Shown here piece after piece: positions 46,386 to 58,512 of a stretch of 64,000 nt of DNA (position 1 is the stretch's first letter; each line of letters begins with the position of its first letter). A program made the translations under genes and the position numbers. The stretch is from Deroplatys truncata. Its lineage: Eukaryota; Arthropoda; Insecta; Mantodea; Mantidae. Under the pieces are notes generated by a model. It did not search any database and had not been told where the DNA came from. It saw only the letters and a program-made list of their open reading frames with translations. The stretch lies in contig CM060980.1 of assembly GCA_030765065.1 (NCBI GenBank), forward strand, positions 66,448,364 through 66,512,363, written 5' to 3'.

Positions 46386-49153
46386 TATAAAATAGTCAGT
46401 AACAGAAGAATATAAAAGTCGTAAACCTAATAATAAAAAAGTCGTAAGTATTTCCCGTAAATAAAGAAATGTATTGAATGAAAACGATTTAAACTCGCTA
46501 GTAGCATTAAAAGTATTTGTCGTTCAAAAAAATCAATGACCCTTTCCTTTTGTTTATTTTTAAATTGCTTTGTGAACTGTTTGTAACTCCATGTTCTATA
46601 GTCATGCTCTACTGCACTTACTCTCAAAACTGGTAAGAGGTAGAGGAACATACCTCAAGCATTATGTTTGGTGTGTTAGGGAATTAGTAAAATGCGAATT
46701 ACGTTATTGCATCACCATTCTTAACTCACAATGATATGCTCTAAATCGAGGCAGTTTTGCAGGGATGATTTTTATATATCCAACAGTAGCATAAATAATA
46801 CTGATTTTCTGGTTGTGCGAGACAAATGAAATCAAACAGAAAGCGCATAACTACTTAAAATATGAATAAAACTGATTTATGTTAGAAATGATGAGTTTTA
46901 CTTACCCCATTATCATATCTTTATATGCTTAATAATAATGAAACGTTATACATATTTTACTTATTTATTTAGCCTCAGAAGTGCTTAAAGGGATCCTGTG
47001 ATGTCTTGTAGCACTTCGCAGTTTTTATATAACTATAAGAATTATAAGCTCATCCAATGAACATTAAACAACGATAGACTTTCTTACGCTCCGCTCCTTG
47101 ATTTCATAGTGTTTTATAGCTATCCAGTCTTCAGTACTACTATCTGTCCAGCGATATTATAGCTAATGGGTGGGGGAGCTCTTCCAAGGAGGTAGGAGCT
47201 TATCTACTGGTATGAGACATGGGGGGGGGGATAAAGACGCGCGATAGTGAAAGTGTGTTGGTTGTTTTCCACTGTAGATTTTACGCGCGACAGGAGTTCA
47301 GCATGCTGTGCATCCCTCCCACCAGCTAAAGCTTTACCTATGAGATAAGCCACCCCACCCCACTAGCTAAAACGTCACGGTACAGAAAGTATCTTACAAT
47401 TTGCCCACAATACAGAATAATTGTTGAAAACTTACATTCACAGCACGATAAACTATAAAACAACTAACACTTAGATGTATTCAGTCCTGAAATAATTTGT
47501 TCTAATTTTCGTATATTTTAAAGCTGGTTGATTTTCCTTTTAAATTTCGCTAGTAAACTGCAGTAAGTATTAAATGCTGAACATTTTGATAGACATATGA
47601 TAATGCAGGGAACCCTTTTTAGGAACTAAGTGGGCTGCCATCCTATATGTAAATACACAAAATATACAAAAATAAATGCATGGATTATTATGCTATTGAA
47701 TCACTATAATAGGCTTAGGGAAGCGAAATATATGAAGAATTACTCTAAAAACTAATATATTTATGAGGAATCAACGAGTATATAAAAGGATATCTACGAC
47801 ATATGCATTAAATTTTTTTCTGTGTTTGTTATGTTTGTTACTAGATTTAGAAACTCGGCCGACACCTACTTATAATTTACAAACTAAAGTGTTTCTATTA
47901 ACACTTGCGTAATATATCTATATTTTAAGCTGTAGTCCAGAAATAATACCTTTTCCACTGAATAATCATAGTAATAGCTTCAACAATGCCTCAGATTTTG
48001 GTACAGACTTCTTATTATGCTTTATGTATTTACAGAAATGCTTTTTTTTCATTGATTGTTTTTAGCTGTAGCTTAAACATATTTCGAGACAGAAAGAAGC
48101 ACCTGGTAAACAGGTTTCTTATTCGTACCTCAATAACTCAACGATGATGAATACAGCATGAAAATAAATGCTTGTAGTAGATAAGGCTGTGCAGATAGTG
48201 CAATTTTCAAAGTTGAGTGTTTTGTCTCTCCAGTATGGAACTCGCGTTTAAAATTCATACTCATTTTGTATACTGATAACCAAAATTGACGCCAAGTATA
48301 TTTGAACAACCTAGTGGGAGGAAAAATCTTAAATTAAAGAGAAAGTGTAATAAGAACAGAAATCTCGAGTTAAAACACGTTGCTTCGCATTCACACTTTC
48401 GGGAATTTATTTGCTTTCATTTTGTTACTCGGCGCTTTCGGGAAAGATGTCTAACGTGTGGCCAGGCAGTAAAGCAGCAATTTACTGAACTGGAAATAAT
48501 GCAATTCCAAAACTACCAGGCAAAGCTTCGAAAAGAAAAGTTTCATACTGTTGACAAGGTTGAGGAATTGGTTAAGTGGTCTGTCGCAGAAAGTTAACAT
48601 TTATCTTACCGATAGCCTTTTCCTCGTGCATCCCACACGACTGTCTTTAGTATTGGAAGTAATTAGTCAAGATACAAATGAGCCAGTCTCTGAAACCTTC
48701 ACTTGTTTCAGTAGCAGGAAAATATCATAGAATTTTATCACAGGTATATAGGAAGGAAAGCAATGAATTATAATTCTAAACTAAAAGAACGCACGCGGGA
48801 ACTTATTATGATGCAAAATTCTTTGCTTTTTATTTTGGTTTTGTATAACGTTTATTTAACATTTTTATTACTTTTAGGATTATTTCAACAGAACATTTTA
48901 ACATGTAGAATGTGGCCTAAGCAATCAAGGATACCTGTGGTCTAAACTATACATACACACATTACATACATGCATACACACATTATAATAAAACTAATTG
49001 TATGTTTTCTGTTAATTTTCGATTTTGGATTAATAACTGATATGCTACACTGAAGCCATAAATGTGTGTGTGTGTGTGTGTTTTCAAGCAAATCGCGCAA
49101 GAATGGTTAAACTCATTATTATGAAACTCTTGTATTACACATGTCGCGTTATA
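46386..49153. other. Unassigned stretch
   Basis: It includes a 10-base G run near 47221 and a (TG)n run at about 49063-49081. A 103-codon plus-strand frame at 48286-48597 has no ATG start and no recognisable domain. Confidence 0.45.
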
Positions 49154-50417
49154 CAGGGTATATCTTTATTGGTGTCATATTTGGGAGACGTGTTCCTGAC
49201 ATCAAAACAGTAAAAAAAGTTCATATGAATATGGGTCTGAAAATCATTTATTTCAGAGTTACAACACAAAATCGAAAGTTACAAAAATTGCTCGAATGGA
49301 TTCCTCTTGCTTCGATGCGTGTAGTAACCCTACGTTCCATGCCCTGGCGTACTCTTTTGAAAATTCCTGGAGTGTTTCGTATTTGGTCAAATCCAGTTGG
49401 GATACGTTCTCTCAAAATGTCAACATCAGGTACAGGAGTCGCATAAACCAAGGACCTCAAATGTCCCCAGGCGAAGAAATCCATTGGATTCAAATCAAGC
49501 GATCAAGCAGGCCATGCAATGGATCCCCCTTGACCAATCTATCTTTGCGGAAATCGATCATTCAAAAACTTACAAACTATCATACTGAAATAAGGTGGAG
49601 CTCCATCGTGTAAAAACCACATTCGTTGGATGATATCCAGAGGCACATTATAAGTTAAATGATGCAACTCATTTCTGAGAAACTGGAGATATGTCTGTCC
49701 ATTCAGACGCGAAGGGAAGGAGTAGGGACCAATATGGTGATGATGAATGATTCCACCCCAAACGTTGAGAGAGAACCTCTGTTGATAGTTTTCCTGTCGT
49801 ACTTCATTAGGATTTTCAAATGCCCAGTTATGAGTGTTATGAAAATTGAAGATGCCGTTGCGAGTAAAACCAGCCTCATCCGTGAATAAGATACAGGCTC
49901 GGAAATTCATGAACACAGCGCACTGATGTAACATGCGTTGACAGAAACGTCCGCCTCATTTAATTCTTGCACACGCTGAAGGTGATACCGGTACAGAAGA
50001 TTTTCATGTAGAATTCTCCAAAGAGTAATATGACTCTTTCCCTTAAGCCATACGTCTTGTGCTTTGTGATTGGCCTGCATCCACAGCACAATGAACTTGT
50101 TCTTCAGGCTCAATGCCTCGTACAGTTCTTGGTCTCCCAACATTCCTAGTACTCCTCTCAAATGCGCCATTCTCTCTCAAGCGTTGGTGAATTCGTGCGA
50201 ATGTTCTTGCATACGGTAACGGCCTGTCAGGGTACCTTTCTGCATAAGGTTCACGTGCTCGTGCTGAATTGCCGTCTGCTCACTCATGGAATACATCTTC
50301 TTTGACCTATAACAACGAAACGGTTGATTTTCACACTTATGTATATATGGACTTTTTTTACTATTTTGATATCAGGAACACTCCCCCAAATATATGACAC
50401 CATAAAGGTACACTCTG
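49154..50417 (-). mobile_element. Mariner-superfamily element (DD41D-like), TIRs of about 95 bp (copy 3)
   Basis: The TIRs at about 49154-49248 and 50325-50417 match those of the 38.5-kb element (TTTATTGGTGTCAT, GTGTTCCTGA, AGTAAAAAAAGT). TA lies outside both ends (49152-49153 and 50418-50419). It is the same family as the 38.5-kb copy, in opposite orientation. Confidence 0.9.
49248..50296 (-). pseudogene. Transposase pseudogene, mariner superfamily (DD41D-like), copy 3
   Basis: The start MYSMSEQ at 50296 matches copy 2, followed by a deletion of about 30 bases in the first helix-turn-helix. Then come LRGVLGMLGDQELYEALSLK (shifted frame), KSHITLWRILHENLLYRYHL near 50040-49990, and the longest intact piece at 49539-49934. 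That piece holds FTDEAGFTRNGIFNFHN (first Asp) and HDGAPPYFSMIVCKFLNDRF (second Asp). Two point stops, one where Trp and one where Arg would be expected, precede DLNPMDFFAWGHLRSLVYAT (third Asp). The C-terminus at 49248 lies at the inner edge of the TIR. Counting through the two stops, 41 residues separate the second and third Asp. All three catalytic Asp codons survive, unlike copy 1. Confidence 0.88.
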
Positions 50418-50924
50418 TATAGTGCTTTAATTACTTTCTCCAAACGAATTTAATATTAAAACGTCAAATATTGTGCTTCTTATTCCGATTTTTACAAAAT
50501 GTCATAATGGAATCTTATTTATAAGCATATTTCCGACAGGTTTTGTTATAGCCAATGCTTCTATAGGGCAAATATTTAATACGTACAGCAGTATTTATAC
50601 TTTCAGGTCGAGATCAATATAGTTATATTTTGATTTCTTTCCTACTACAAACAGTACAAAGACTGGTGTCTTGTGAACTACATTAATTACATTACGACAA
50701 TGTTTTTTTATCCATCGATTTGTTTGCATACTGTAGGAATAAGAAGTATGCAATAGGTGAATTAACATGGAAGTTTACTGTAAAGTAAGTGATTCTTTCT
50801 TGCAACTTTTCAGATAGCATTCAACTGCCCAGAACTTCAGGTAATAATGTATACCAAGATAATTATATGGAAGCAGCGCAAGTTGAATGTCTGTCGCAAC
50901 ATTGGTGCAACATTGGTGGAATCC
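50418..50924. other. Unassigned AT-rich stretch
   Basis: No feature was seen. Confidence 0.5.
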
Positions 50925-51055
50925 CGCCGCCATGGCGTCGCTGCCAGGGGGACGAAGGGGTGGCTGGCGCCTGCTAACGCCGGCGCCGGACCTCTAGCCC
51001 GGAGATCCCCTAATGCGTCATGAGGGGCAGGCAAGTCACCCTACAGCATCCGGCA
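50925..51055. other. Isolated GC-rich block
   Basis: About 130 bases containing GCTAACGCCGGCGCCGGACC and CATGAGGGGCAGGCAAGTCA contrast sharply with the AT-rich flanks. A short tandem duplication (GCAACATTGGT twice) lies at its left edge. The order of phrases looks like a fragment of a larger repeat, but no second copy is in the window. Confidence 0.5.
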
Positions 51056-52004
51056 ATATTGTCTAACTATTAATCAACCACACAAATTACTCTAACAACT
51101 TTCATTTCCCCTACCCTTTTTGGCAGTGATGTTTTGGAATCTCCCTTGAAGAACTATCATAAATTTACTTCAGGAAGAGGTCAAAGAATTCTTTTATTTT
51201 AAAACGAAAAATATTATCATTTTTCACCGCTGATATTAATTTCGGTCTATTTTAGAATTCAAGTTAAAGATTCGATTATCAGTACTCTGTCCGGAACTGA
51301 AATTAATGGACTCTTTCACAGAAGCATCGAATTCATATTGCTCAAGAACGGATAAAGATAATTCGATATTTATCGGTAAAGAAATACAAAAAACAATGAA
51401 ATTGTATCTTGACCATAGGTTAAAGTTCTAAATACTCTTGCAGCGAACAAATGTAAGCTTTGGAAATTTGTGACGAAATTACAAGCGAGGAAACAGGAAT
51501 ATAATAATATTATCAAACGTTTTTAAAATGACCTAAAAACTGCATTAAAAGACGAGTTCAAAAGGCTTTTGAACACACATTCAGATTTGTAATGAGCTAA
51601 AAATAATGAAGGGATTTTTCTTCAGCACTTTTCTTTCCTAAAAAGCAAGTATTACATACAACTAAAGACATTCTTGAAAAACATATCCAGAATACATAAA
51701 CTAAATGGAAAAAATTTAGAAAAATTACAGTTAATCATATGATGGGAGATTTTGTTTCATAATCACACTAGGTCCCTTTGTCATACATTTTAAGCCTGTT
51801 GAAACATGGGTGAAACGCGTTGTGGTAATATTCTTACTAGAGTAACACTGGATCGGTATGGTTGATAGATATTTTTATTCTGATGAATGATTAACAGAGT
51901 GCACTAACCATGTCAAAATCCACCCAAATGACTTGATGGTAAAAAATAAATTTCACAAGAATACCAATAGTTCAGGGCTTCCAATTAAAAGCTCCATTAC
52001 AGTA
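51056..52004. other. Unassigned stretch
   Basis: AT-rich, with no motif. Confidence 0.5.
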
Positions 52005-52490
52005 CTGTACACCCTTGGCAACGTCTGTGACCCCCATTGGGGAGTCCTGGGTTCGATTCCCGACCATAGGGTTTGCATGGTTTTTCTCTGGTTGCCTAGG
52101 GAATGCCGGGGTGGTGTATTCTAGCACTATTTCTCCTTTTCCCCATTTCCTCATATTTCATCTCCCTTTCGTGCTTTAGGGTCCTGCGGTGTCGGAAAGA
52201 TGGCGTAGTTACTAGCGCATTTAAAAACATTTCCCCCTGTGAGCGACAGGGTGCGTTGTCCCGCCCGTTAGGGTCACTTCGGCCCTCTCTCACGATTCTT
52301 CGCCTCTACTGGTGCACGGATGTTCAAACTGGAAATATTAGGGTCTTCTGCGCGTATCTTTGGGCTTGTCTGCTGTGGACCTGAGATCTACGGCTCCCTC
52401 ACCTCATTGCTGCTCCCGGGTGTAGCCACAATAGATCAAGCTGGTCGCAATAGCGACTCTCCCCGTCCAATAAACACATAATAAATCCTA
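52005..52490 (+). mobile_element. tRNA-headed SINE-like repeat, family C, copy 2 (extended body)
   Basis: The head carries the T-arm-like phrase GGGTTCGATTCCCGACC at about 52049-52066. Then come GGTTTTTCTCTGGTTGCCTA and GGGAATGCCGGGGTGGTG, parallel to 44895-45235. A long GC-richer body ends CCGTCCAATAAACACATAAT near 52490. Confidence 0.55.
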
Positions 52491-52685
52491 TAGTACTGTA
52501 ATTCTTTATAGAATTTAGGTGATTACGAGGAAATTTAATACAGCGTTGGTACTAATTTATGCAGTAAGTCAATTTCTGTTTTGTCTTTTTATTTTCAAGC
52601 AAGTTCAGCAGAAATCAGTGTCTTTTTTTTGCTTATAATATCAGATTTGGTACAGTTATATTAACACACAAGAATATTATTGGTA

Positions 52686-52905
52686 ATTAATTGTTGTTTC
52701 ACACAAACCGTATGTAGGATAAGATTGGAAATGTAGAATCAGACAGAAAAATTTAATGTTTTATCCGGGTTTTGAACCACGGATCTTCCGGTTTCCGTCC
52801 GGTTGCTCTAAACAACTGAGCTACCATGGCAACATGCCGGCACGACATTAAATTCCCCAACTGATTCGCATTTTTTTCCGGTAAGCCACAAGGAGATCTG
52901 AAATT
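52686..52905 (-). mobile_element. tRNA-headed SINE-like repeat, family B, copy 2
   Basis: The minus strand reads GCCATGGTAGCTCAGTTGTT (acceptor and A box), followed by GGTTCAAAACC (B box). The flanks are the same as in the 6626-6850 copy. The boxes are better preserved than in copy 1. Confidence 0.7.
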
Positions 52906-53234
52906 CATTGTAGAGAACAATAAATTAAGCCGCGATAAGTATTAGACAAAAGGGGAAAAGACCTAAATATTCAAGGAAGTATAGCGAGATGAATGTTATA
53001 TTATCACAAGGATGTCAGAGTATCACAGAACAGCGAAAGATTTAGTATTTAAAAAAGGATGAGGACCATGGACCATTCAAGATCATTTTGCTTTGGAGGA
53101 GTGACTTGTATTGAGAAGTAGTCCTGTAGGTGGCAGCCAGAGGTATATCATCCATCTCTTTAACTATGGCTGAACAAAAAAAGCATTTTTGGAACAAAAT
53201 AGAAGCTTACTGGATCGTAATCTAAACTCTACAA
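52906..53234. other. Unassigned stretch
   Basis: No feature was recognised. Confidence 0.5.
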
Positions 53235-54195
53235 TAAAAAAGGTATTTTTGTTGTATGTTGCTGCTACTTATGGAAAGCCAGTTTGAAGAAGATGGTATC
53301 TTTACGTTATTTGCACCATGCTTCGGGCGTCAATTTGAAGTAGGTTGTATTGAAGGAGTTGTATTATATTTCAACTGTTGGGGAACCAAACTTGAAATTC
53401 GTTGCAACCACACGTATAGTAAACAGTTTCCGGTAGCCTTCGCCCCAAATGTACTATCAGGTGGCCTTTGCCCCGAGTTTAAAAAACATTAACTTTGTAA
53501 TTTAACTGTTTCTTTAAACATTATATTTATGCTTGCCTCGGCTGCGTCAGTATTTATTTTAGAGACATGGATGTCTTGGCAGGGTTGTGGTGCGACTAAG
53601 AGTGTAGGCTTACACAGATTATAATTTTACTTCACTCCTTTTATTAATGCTTGATACGATTTAAATAACACTTCACTGATATAGAGAGCTGAGAGGACGT
53701 GTCTCGCGTCGGTTAGGAACACTGTTTGCAGGCAACTGACTTCTGAATTTGTAAATATTTCTCCTTTTCAGTTTATGATTGGCTAATCCTACTCCAATAG
53801 AATACCTTCATTTAACTAAAGCTTTTTTCTGGTGTTTATTGGCTATTTTATAAACTGTCACAAAAATTACATTATTGTTGCTCCAATAATGACTAGTAAC
53901 ATTATTAAACATTCTTACTCATTATTGCCTCAAGGTTACCACATTGTTACCTTATTGCTAGCAACTTTTAACATATTATTCTCACAGCTCCTACATTATT
54001 AAATTACTTAATACATTCATATAACATTATTGAACATGTTTACAATAATTTAAACATATACAATGACTGTAATATACACATTTTATGTATTGTTTCATAC
54101 ACATATTGCTTTAAGGCGGGCTGTTATTGAACTTACATATTATATAATTAGACTGAAATTATTTAAGTTGTAAAAATACTGCCTCAACAAAGACT
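53235..54195 (-). mobile_element. LTR family 1, copy 2
   Basis: It matches 1617-2266 (shared GTTGTATTATATTTCAACTG, GGTGGCCTTTGCCCC, GCCTCGGCT, TTCACTCCTTTTATTAA) and continues a further 330 bases to GCGGGCTGTTATTG and AATACTGCCTCAACA near 54180. A degraded primer-site-like phrase (GCACCATGCTTCGGGCGTCA, followed by ATTTG) sits inside it near 53312-53336. No coding sequence is attached. Confidence 0.75.
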
Positions 54196-55432
54196 GTCCA
54201 ACTTACAAATTTAAGACTGGTTAAAACCGCTAATCTTAAGTATCTAGCTGTTAAATATAGTACTGCTATTAGTTGTTTCAGAAATATCCCTTAAACTGTT
54301 GTGAAACACATATGTCGTGACTTGTGCGGGGACATGACAGTACAACTTGAACTGGTTGGCGATTTCACGTGTGTATATAAATGCCTAATTACGCACATTT
54401 ATCTACACTCATACAAAGAATGAACAAACTGACCAGGAAGAGGAAAATAATTTCGCTACAATATTGGATACTACTTGAAGAGAGATATACTGAAAGCAAT
54501 GGTGAATAATAAAGAAGTTAGGGTCCAAAGAGGTTACCACATGATAGACAATGTTAAGGCAAGTGGTTCATCAACGAAAAAGAGGAGATCATTTGATTGA
54601 TTGATGGTTTGATTAACGTAAATTCGTGAGAGTGAAATAATATTGCCATGAGAAGTTTACTGTCGCTTCAGTTCATTTAAAGGTTCTAAATCCAAGAAAT
54701 GGCAGACAAGCTCTAGGATGGCGAGTTGTGCAATGCGGCAGAGAACAGACTGGGACAGATAAAAATCATTCTCAGCGGCGACTTCTTTATGGCATATTGC
54801 GTTTTTGCTTGTGTCATATCTTGTCTTTAATCTTCCAAATGTTTTTACCAACTATGGAATACTGACTGAGGGCCACTGCGATAACATTCTTTCATTTCAC
54901 ATTTCTTCATTTTGTTTTCTTCATATCTCCCAGACAGTTGTGGTTGTGGAAGTTGGTAGGATATAAACAAACCTCGTCTTTCTGGCCTCTTCTAACATTC
55001 CTCCATCATTTCTCCACATGTTTGTGCTTGTGTGTGTGTGAGAGTAGTGTAGGAAAGAACAAAAATCTAAACAATTGATTTGAACGTTTTAAAAAGTTCA
55101 TTGAGAAAGTTAAATTTACGTATTCCTGAGAAATTATTCTCAACCATATCCTGTGGATTAAAAAAAACTAGTGTAAGTCTGTGAAACGCCAACAGCAAGA
55201 AATTATGTATGTCTTATGTAATAGAGAATAAAATCATGAATTTAATTCTTAAAAATATAATCCACATTCACATAATATTTGTACAGTGAAATGACTTAGA
55301 TGTAAGAGTCAGTGGATCGCACTTAGAAGTAACGTATATTTTGAATCCCTCACCCACAATCCCCAGTGGTTATGTAAATATCAGTTTACATATTTAAGTA
55401 CAACGGCCTAAAGTTCCAAGCACAAATTTAAA
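54196..55432. other. Unassigned stretch
   Basis: AT-rich without motifs. A short TG run lies near 55029-55039. Confidence 0.5.
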
Positions 55433-56127
55433 ACATCTGATGTGTTACACTCACATGACTTTCTCTACTCTTGTACAAACTATTTTCACAAACGCTTATT
55501 CTCCATACGCTTCATGTTAATCGACATGTTAATCTTATTGCTAATTTTCTTGTAGATGCAAGGGGAATTGGTAGGCTTTAAGCGATAGTCAAATATTTTA
55601 CGAGCTGGTTGCTATGTGGCGCATTCCATTCTCTTTGTATGTCCAGGACATAAAAAAAATGAATAACGAATTCCCATTTGAGAAAAAGTATAAGTATTGG
55701 AAAATTTAAGGGAGTAACAAGCAATATCTCGAAAATGGTTCACTCAACAAAAAACATGTATATGACATAAATTGTGTATTTTAACGCGATCTACATTTTT
55801 TGTATAGTAAAATTTTGTCTATCTCTTATGGTTTACCAGTTATGCAAAAGTCGTTCACAATGAAGAATACTTTTGGAGACATTCCCAGAAAATTCGAGAT
55901 ATACATTTCATTCGTCATGAAAATATCTTAAACATCTGATATTTTAATCAAAATCGTTAGAGCCATTTTGAGAAAATTAAAATTTTCGAAAAATGTTCCA
56001 TTCAAAGAGTAATCTGGGGTGGGGGATTTTCTTGAAAACCTTTGTGTCGCATCTCTGGAAGATACTGAACCTAAATACCAAGTTTGGTGTTTATCCGACT
56101 GTTCGTTTCTGAGTTATGCTGTTCACA

Positions 56128-56164
<37 letters not shown>

Positions 56165-56303
56165 ACACACGGACATGTTTCGAAAAATACTTTTTTTGGA
56201 TGGGGGTCTCAAAACATATATTTCCTGTGAAATCTCGGTATCGAATTTTTGGGTGGAATACAATACTTCCCCTACTTACTATACGTAGTAGAGAAAGCAA
56301 AAA
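55433..56303 (+). repeat. 860-bp dispersed repeat, copy F (best-preserved forward copy)
   Basis: It begins ATCTGATGTGTTACACTCAC and GACTTTCTCTACTC, and ends TACGTAGTAGAGAAAGCAAA. Copy G follows with no gap. A (CA)n run at about 56126-56170 is an expanded version of a CACACA element present in all copies. Confidence 0.88.
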
Positions 56304-57310
56304 GTCTGATGCGATACATTCACAAGACTTTGTACCCTCCATCGTGTATTACTGAGTATCAAGTACTGTATACACTGTAATGAGTATGAGTATTCGGATA
56401 TTCGTTTTATAGGAAATTTAGCAATATTTATGCCTTTTACTTCATCTTGTTTTATAGTATCAAATTTTGCTTTTTCTATCTAGTACATTTTAATACAAAT
56501 AAACATTTGCAGAGATAGCTGCATTATGCATTTCCTTATAGATATAAAGGGAACAACAATAGTCAAATTTTCAAGAACTAAGCGCTTTACGCTGGCCTTA
56601 ATTCCACGCTGTTTCCAAGCAATCGTGAGAAACGACATGACCAAGTAATGAATAATTCGAAGCATTAATAACGCATATCTCAGGAATGTCGTATGCCACA
56701 AAAAAACTTACTTCAAATAAATCGTGTGATTTAAAGACATCTAAATTTTTTGTGTAGCACGTTTTCGTCTGTCGTTTAACGTATATCGGTTATATACGAT
56801 TATACAAAATTCCTTCCCAATGAAGGGCACTTCAAAGGATATTTCTAGAAGTAGGAATATATTAGGTTTTATTTGTCATGTAAATATCTTTTAATATACC
56901 TTATTTTAATAAATATCGTTGCAGCCATTGTTTAGAAAATACAACAATCGAAAAATGTTCCATTTAAAAGGTAGTTTGGGATACGGAGATTTTCTTGAAA
57001 ATCTTTGTGTCGCATCTTTGGAAGGTACTGAACTTAAACACCAAGTTTTGTGTTTATCCGACTTTTTCTAAAAACGTTCTTTTTATATTCAGGACCCGCA
57101 AGATATGTGTTTCCGGTGAAATCTCGGCATATCCAATTTTTTGGGGAATGCAATACCTTTTCTACTTACTAGCTACGTGATAGAAACATTAGAAATGCTT
57201 TTTTTTTATTCAGGGGCCTAAAACAGGTATTTCCGGTAAACTCTCAGTATCGAATTTTTTAGTGCGATGGAGTACCTTCTCCGACTATGATGTACGTGAT
57301 AGAGAAAGTA
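56304..57310 (+). repeat. 860-bp dispersed repeat, copy G, with a duplicated 3' module
   Basis: It starts GTCTGATGCGATACATTCAC directly after copy F. The 3' module (TTTCCGGT, CTC, GGCAT/AGTAT, TTTTTTAG/GG, TACTTAC or CGACTATG, GTGATAGA) is repeated in tandem at about 57080-57185 and 57195-57310. Confidence 0.82.
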
Positions 57311-57751
57311 AAAAATCAAACCAAAGCAATGGTACAAGAAGGCGACTCGAAACTGGGGCCATCTATCTGGCATCACGTTGAGTGCATTCACACCTGCAGA
57401 AGAGCATGCAATTCTACGATCCTAAAACCTTCATTCCGACTAAATCAGCAAAATAGACGTCCGAAAAGGTAATATGTAATTGAGATCATCTCTCATAAAG
57501 GAGACGGCACAGGAAGACGACTAAACAAGGCACACGCTGGCTTAAACCTCAAGACATGGCCTCAAAATTAGGGTAATGCTAAAGAAGTGGAACAAACCAG
57601 TGCCAAGGCATGAGAGAATCGACTGTATGTAATAATAATATGTAGTATGTTATTTCAGATAATCAGCTTTACAAGTATGCTAAATCCTGAAAACTAAAAG
57701 TACCTCAAAAAGTACAATTACTTGCTATAACTCTTAACATATGTAAGTAGT
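57311..57751. other. Unassigned spacer
   Basis: No feature lies between the tandem repeat pair and the foldback derivative. Confidence 0.5.
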
Positions 57752-58478
57752 ACAAAAATCTTATGTGTTACACTCACATGACTTACTATACTCTTGTACA
57801 AACTATTTTTACAAACGCTTATTCTCCATATGCATCATGTTTATCGAGATATCGAGATGTCAATCTTATTGCTAATTTTCTTGTAGATGCAAGAGGAATA
57901 TGGTAGGCTTTAAGCGATAGTCAAATATTTTAACGCTGGTTGCTATGTGCAGTATTCCATTCTCTTTGTATGTCCAGGACATAAAAAATGAATAACGAAT
58001 CACCATTTGAGAAAAAGTATTGGAAAATTTAAGGAAATAACAAGCAATATCTCGTAAAGGGTTCACTCAACAGAAAAAATATATATGACACAAATTGTGT
58101 ATTTTAACGCATTCTACATTTTTTGTGTAGTAAAATTTTGTCTATCTCTTATGGTTTACCGGTTATGTAAAAAAATGGGAATTCGTTATTCATTATATTG
58201 TCTTGGATATGCAAAGAGTATTAATCTGTGGTAAAGGGAATGGTGCTGCACCTAGCAACCAGCTATTAAGAGATATGTATGTGCTTAAAGGCTACTGTAT
58301 TTCTATATTGCTCTTGTAAATATATATTCCCCTTACATCTACAAGAAAATTAGCAATAAGATAGAGTCTGCAAATGTTTATCTCGATTAACATGAAATAG
58401 ATGGAGAATAAGCGTTTGTAAAATAGTTTGTACAAGAGTAGAGAAAGTCGTGTGAGTGTAACACATCAGATTTTTTCT
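57752..58478. mobile_element. Foldback derivative of the 860-bp repeat
   Basis: The left arm (57752 to about 58015) begins with the family's ATGTGTTACACTCACATGAC terminus. The right arm (58166-58478) is the inverted copy, ending GTGTGAGTGTAACACATCAG. The arms are about 260-310 bases with some divergence. The 150-base loop is ordinary family sequence. Only the left half of the 860-bp unit is used in each arm. Confidence 0.82.
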
Positions 58479-58508
58479 CTTACTTTTGTAGACAAGTTAG
58501 TTATTTCG

Positions 58509-58512
58509 AATT
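58509..58512. repeat. Target-site duplication AATT (left)
   Basis: It is identical to 62579-62582 on the other side of the LTR element. Four-base duplications are typical of Ty3/Gypsy-type integration. AATT is a weak word in AT-rich DNA, so chance is possible. Confidence 0.6.

Noticed and set aside
48286-48597. 103-codon plus-strand frame with a basic N-terminus and CLTCGQ
   Set aside because: It has no ATG start (it opens with TTG just after an in-frame stop) and no recognised domain or splice support; frames of this size occur by chance here.
56019-56355. Frames with His-Thr or Val-Cys repeats
   Set aside because: They are the CA repeat inside the 860-bp repeat, read in several frames.
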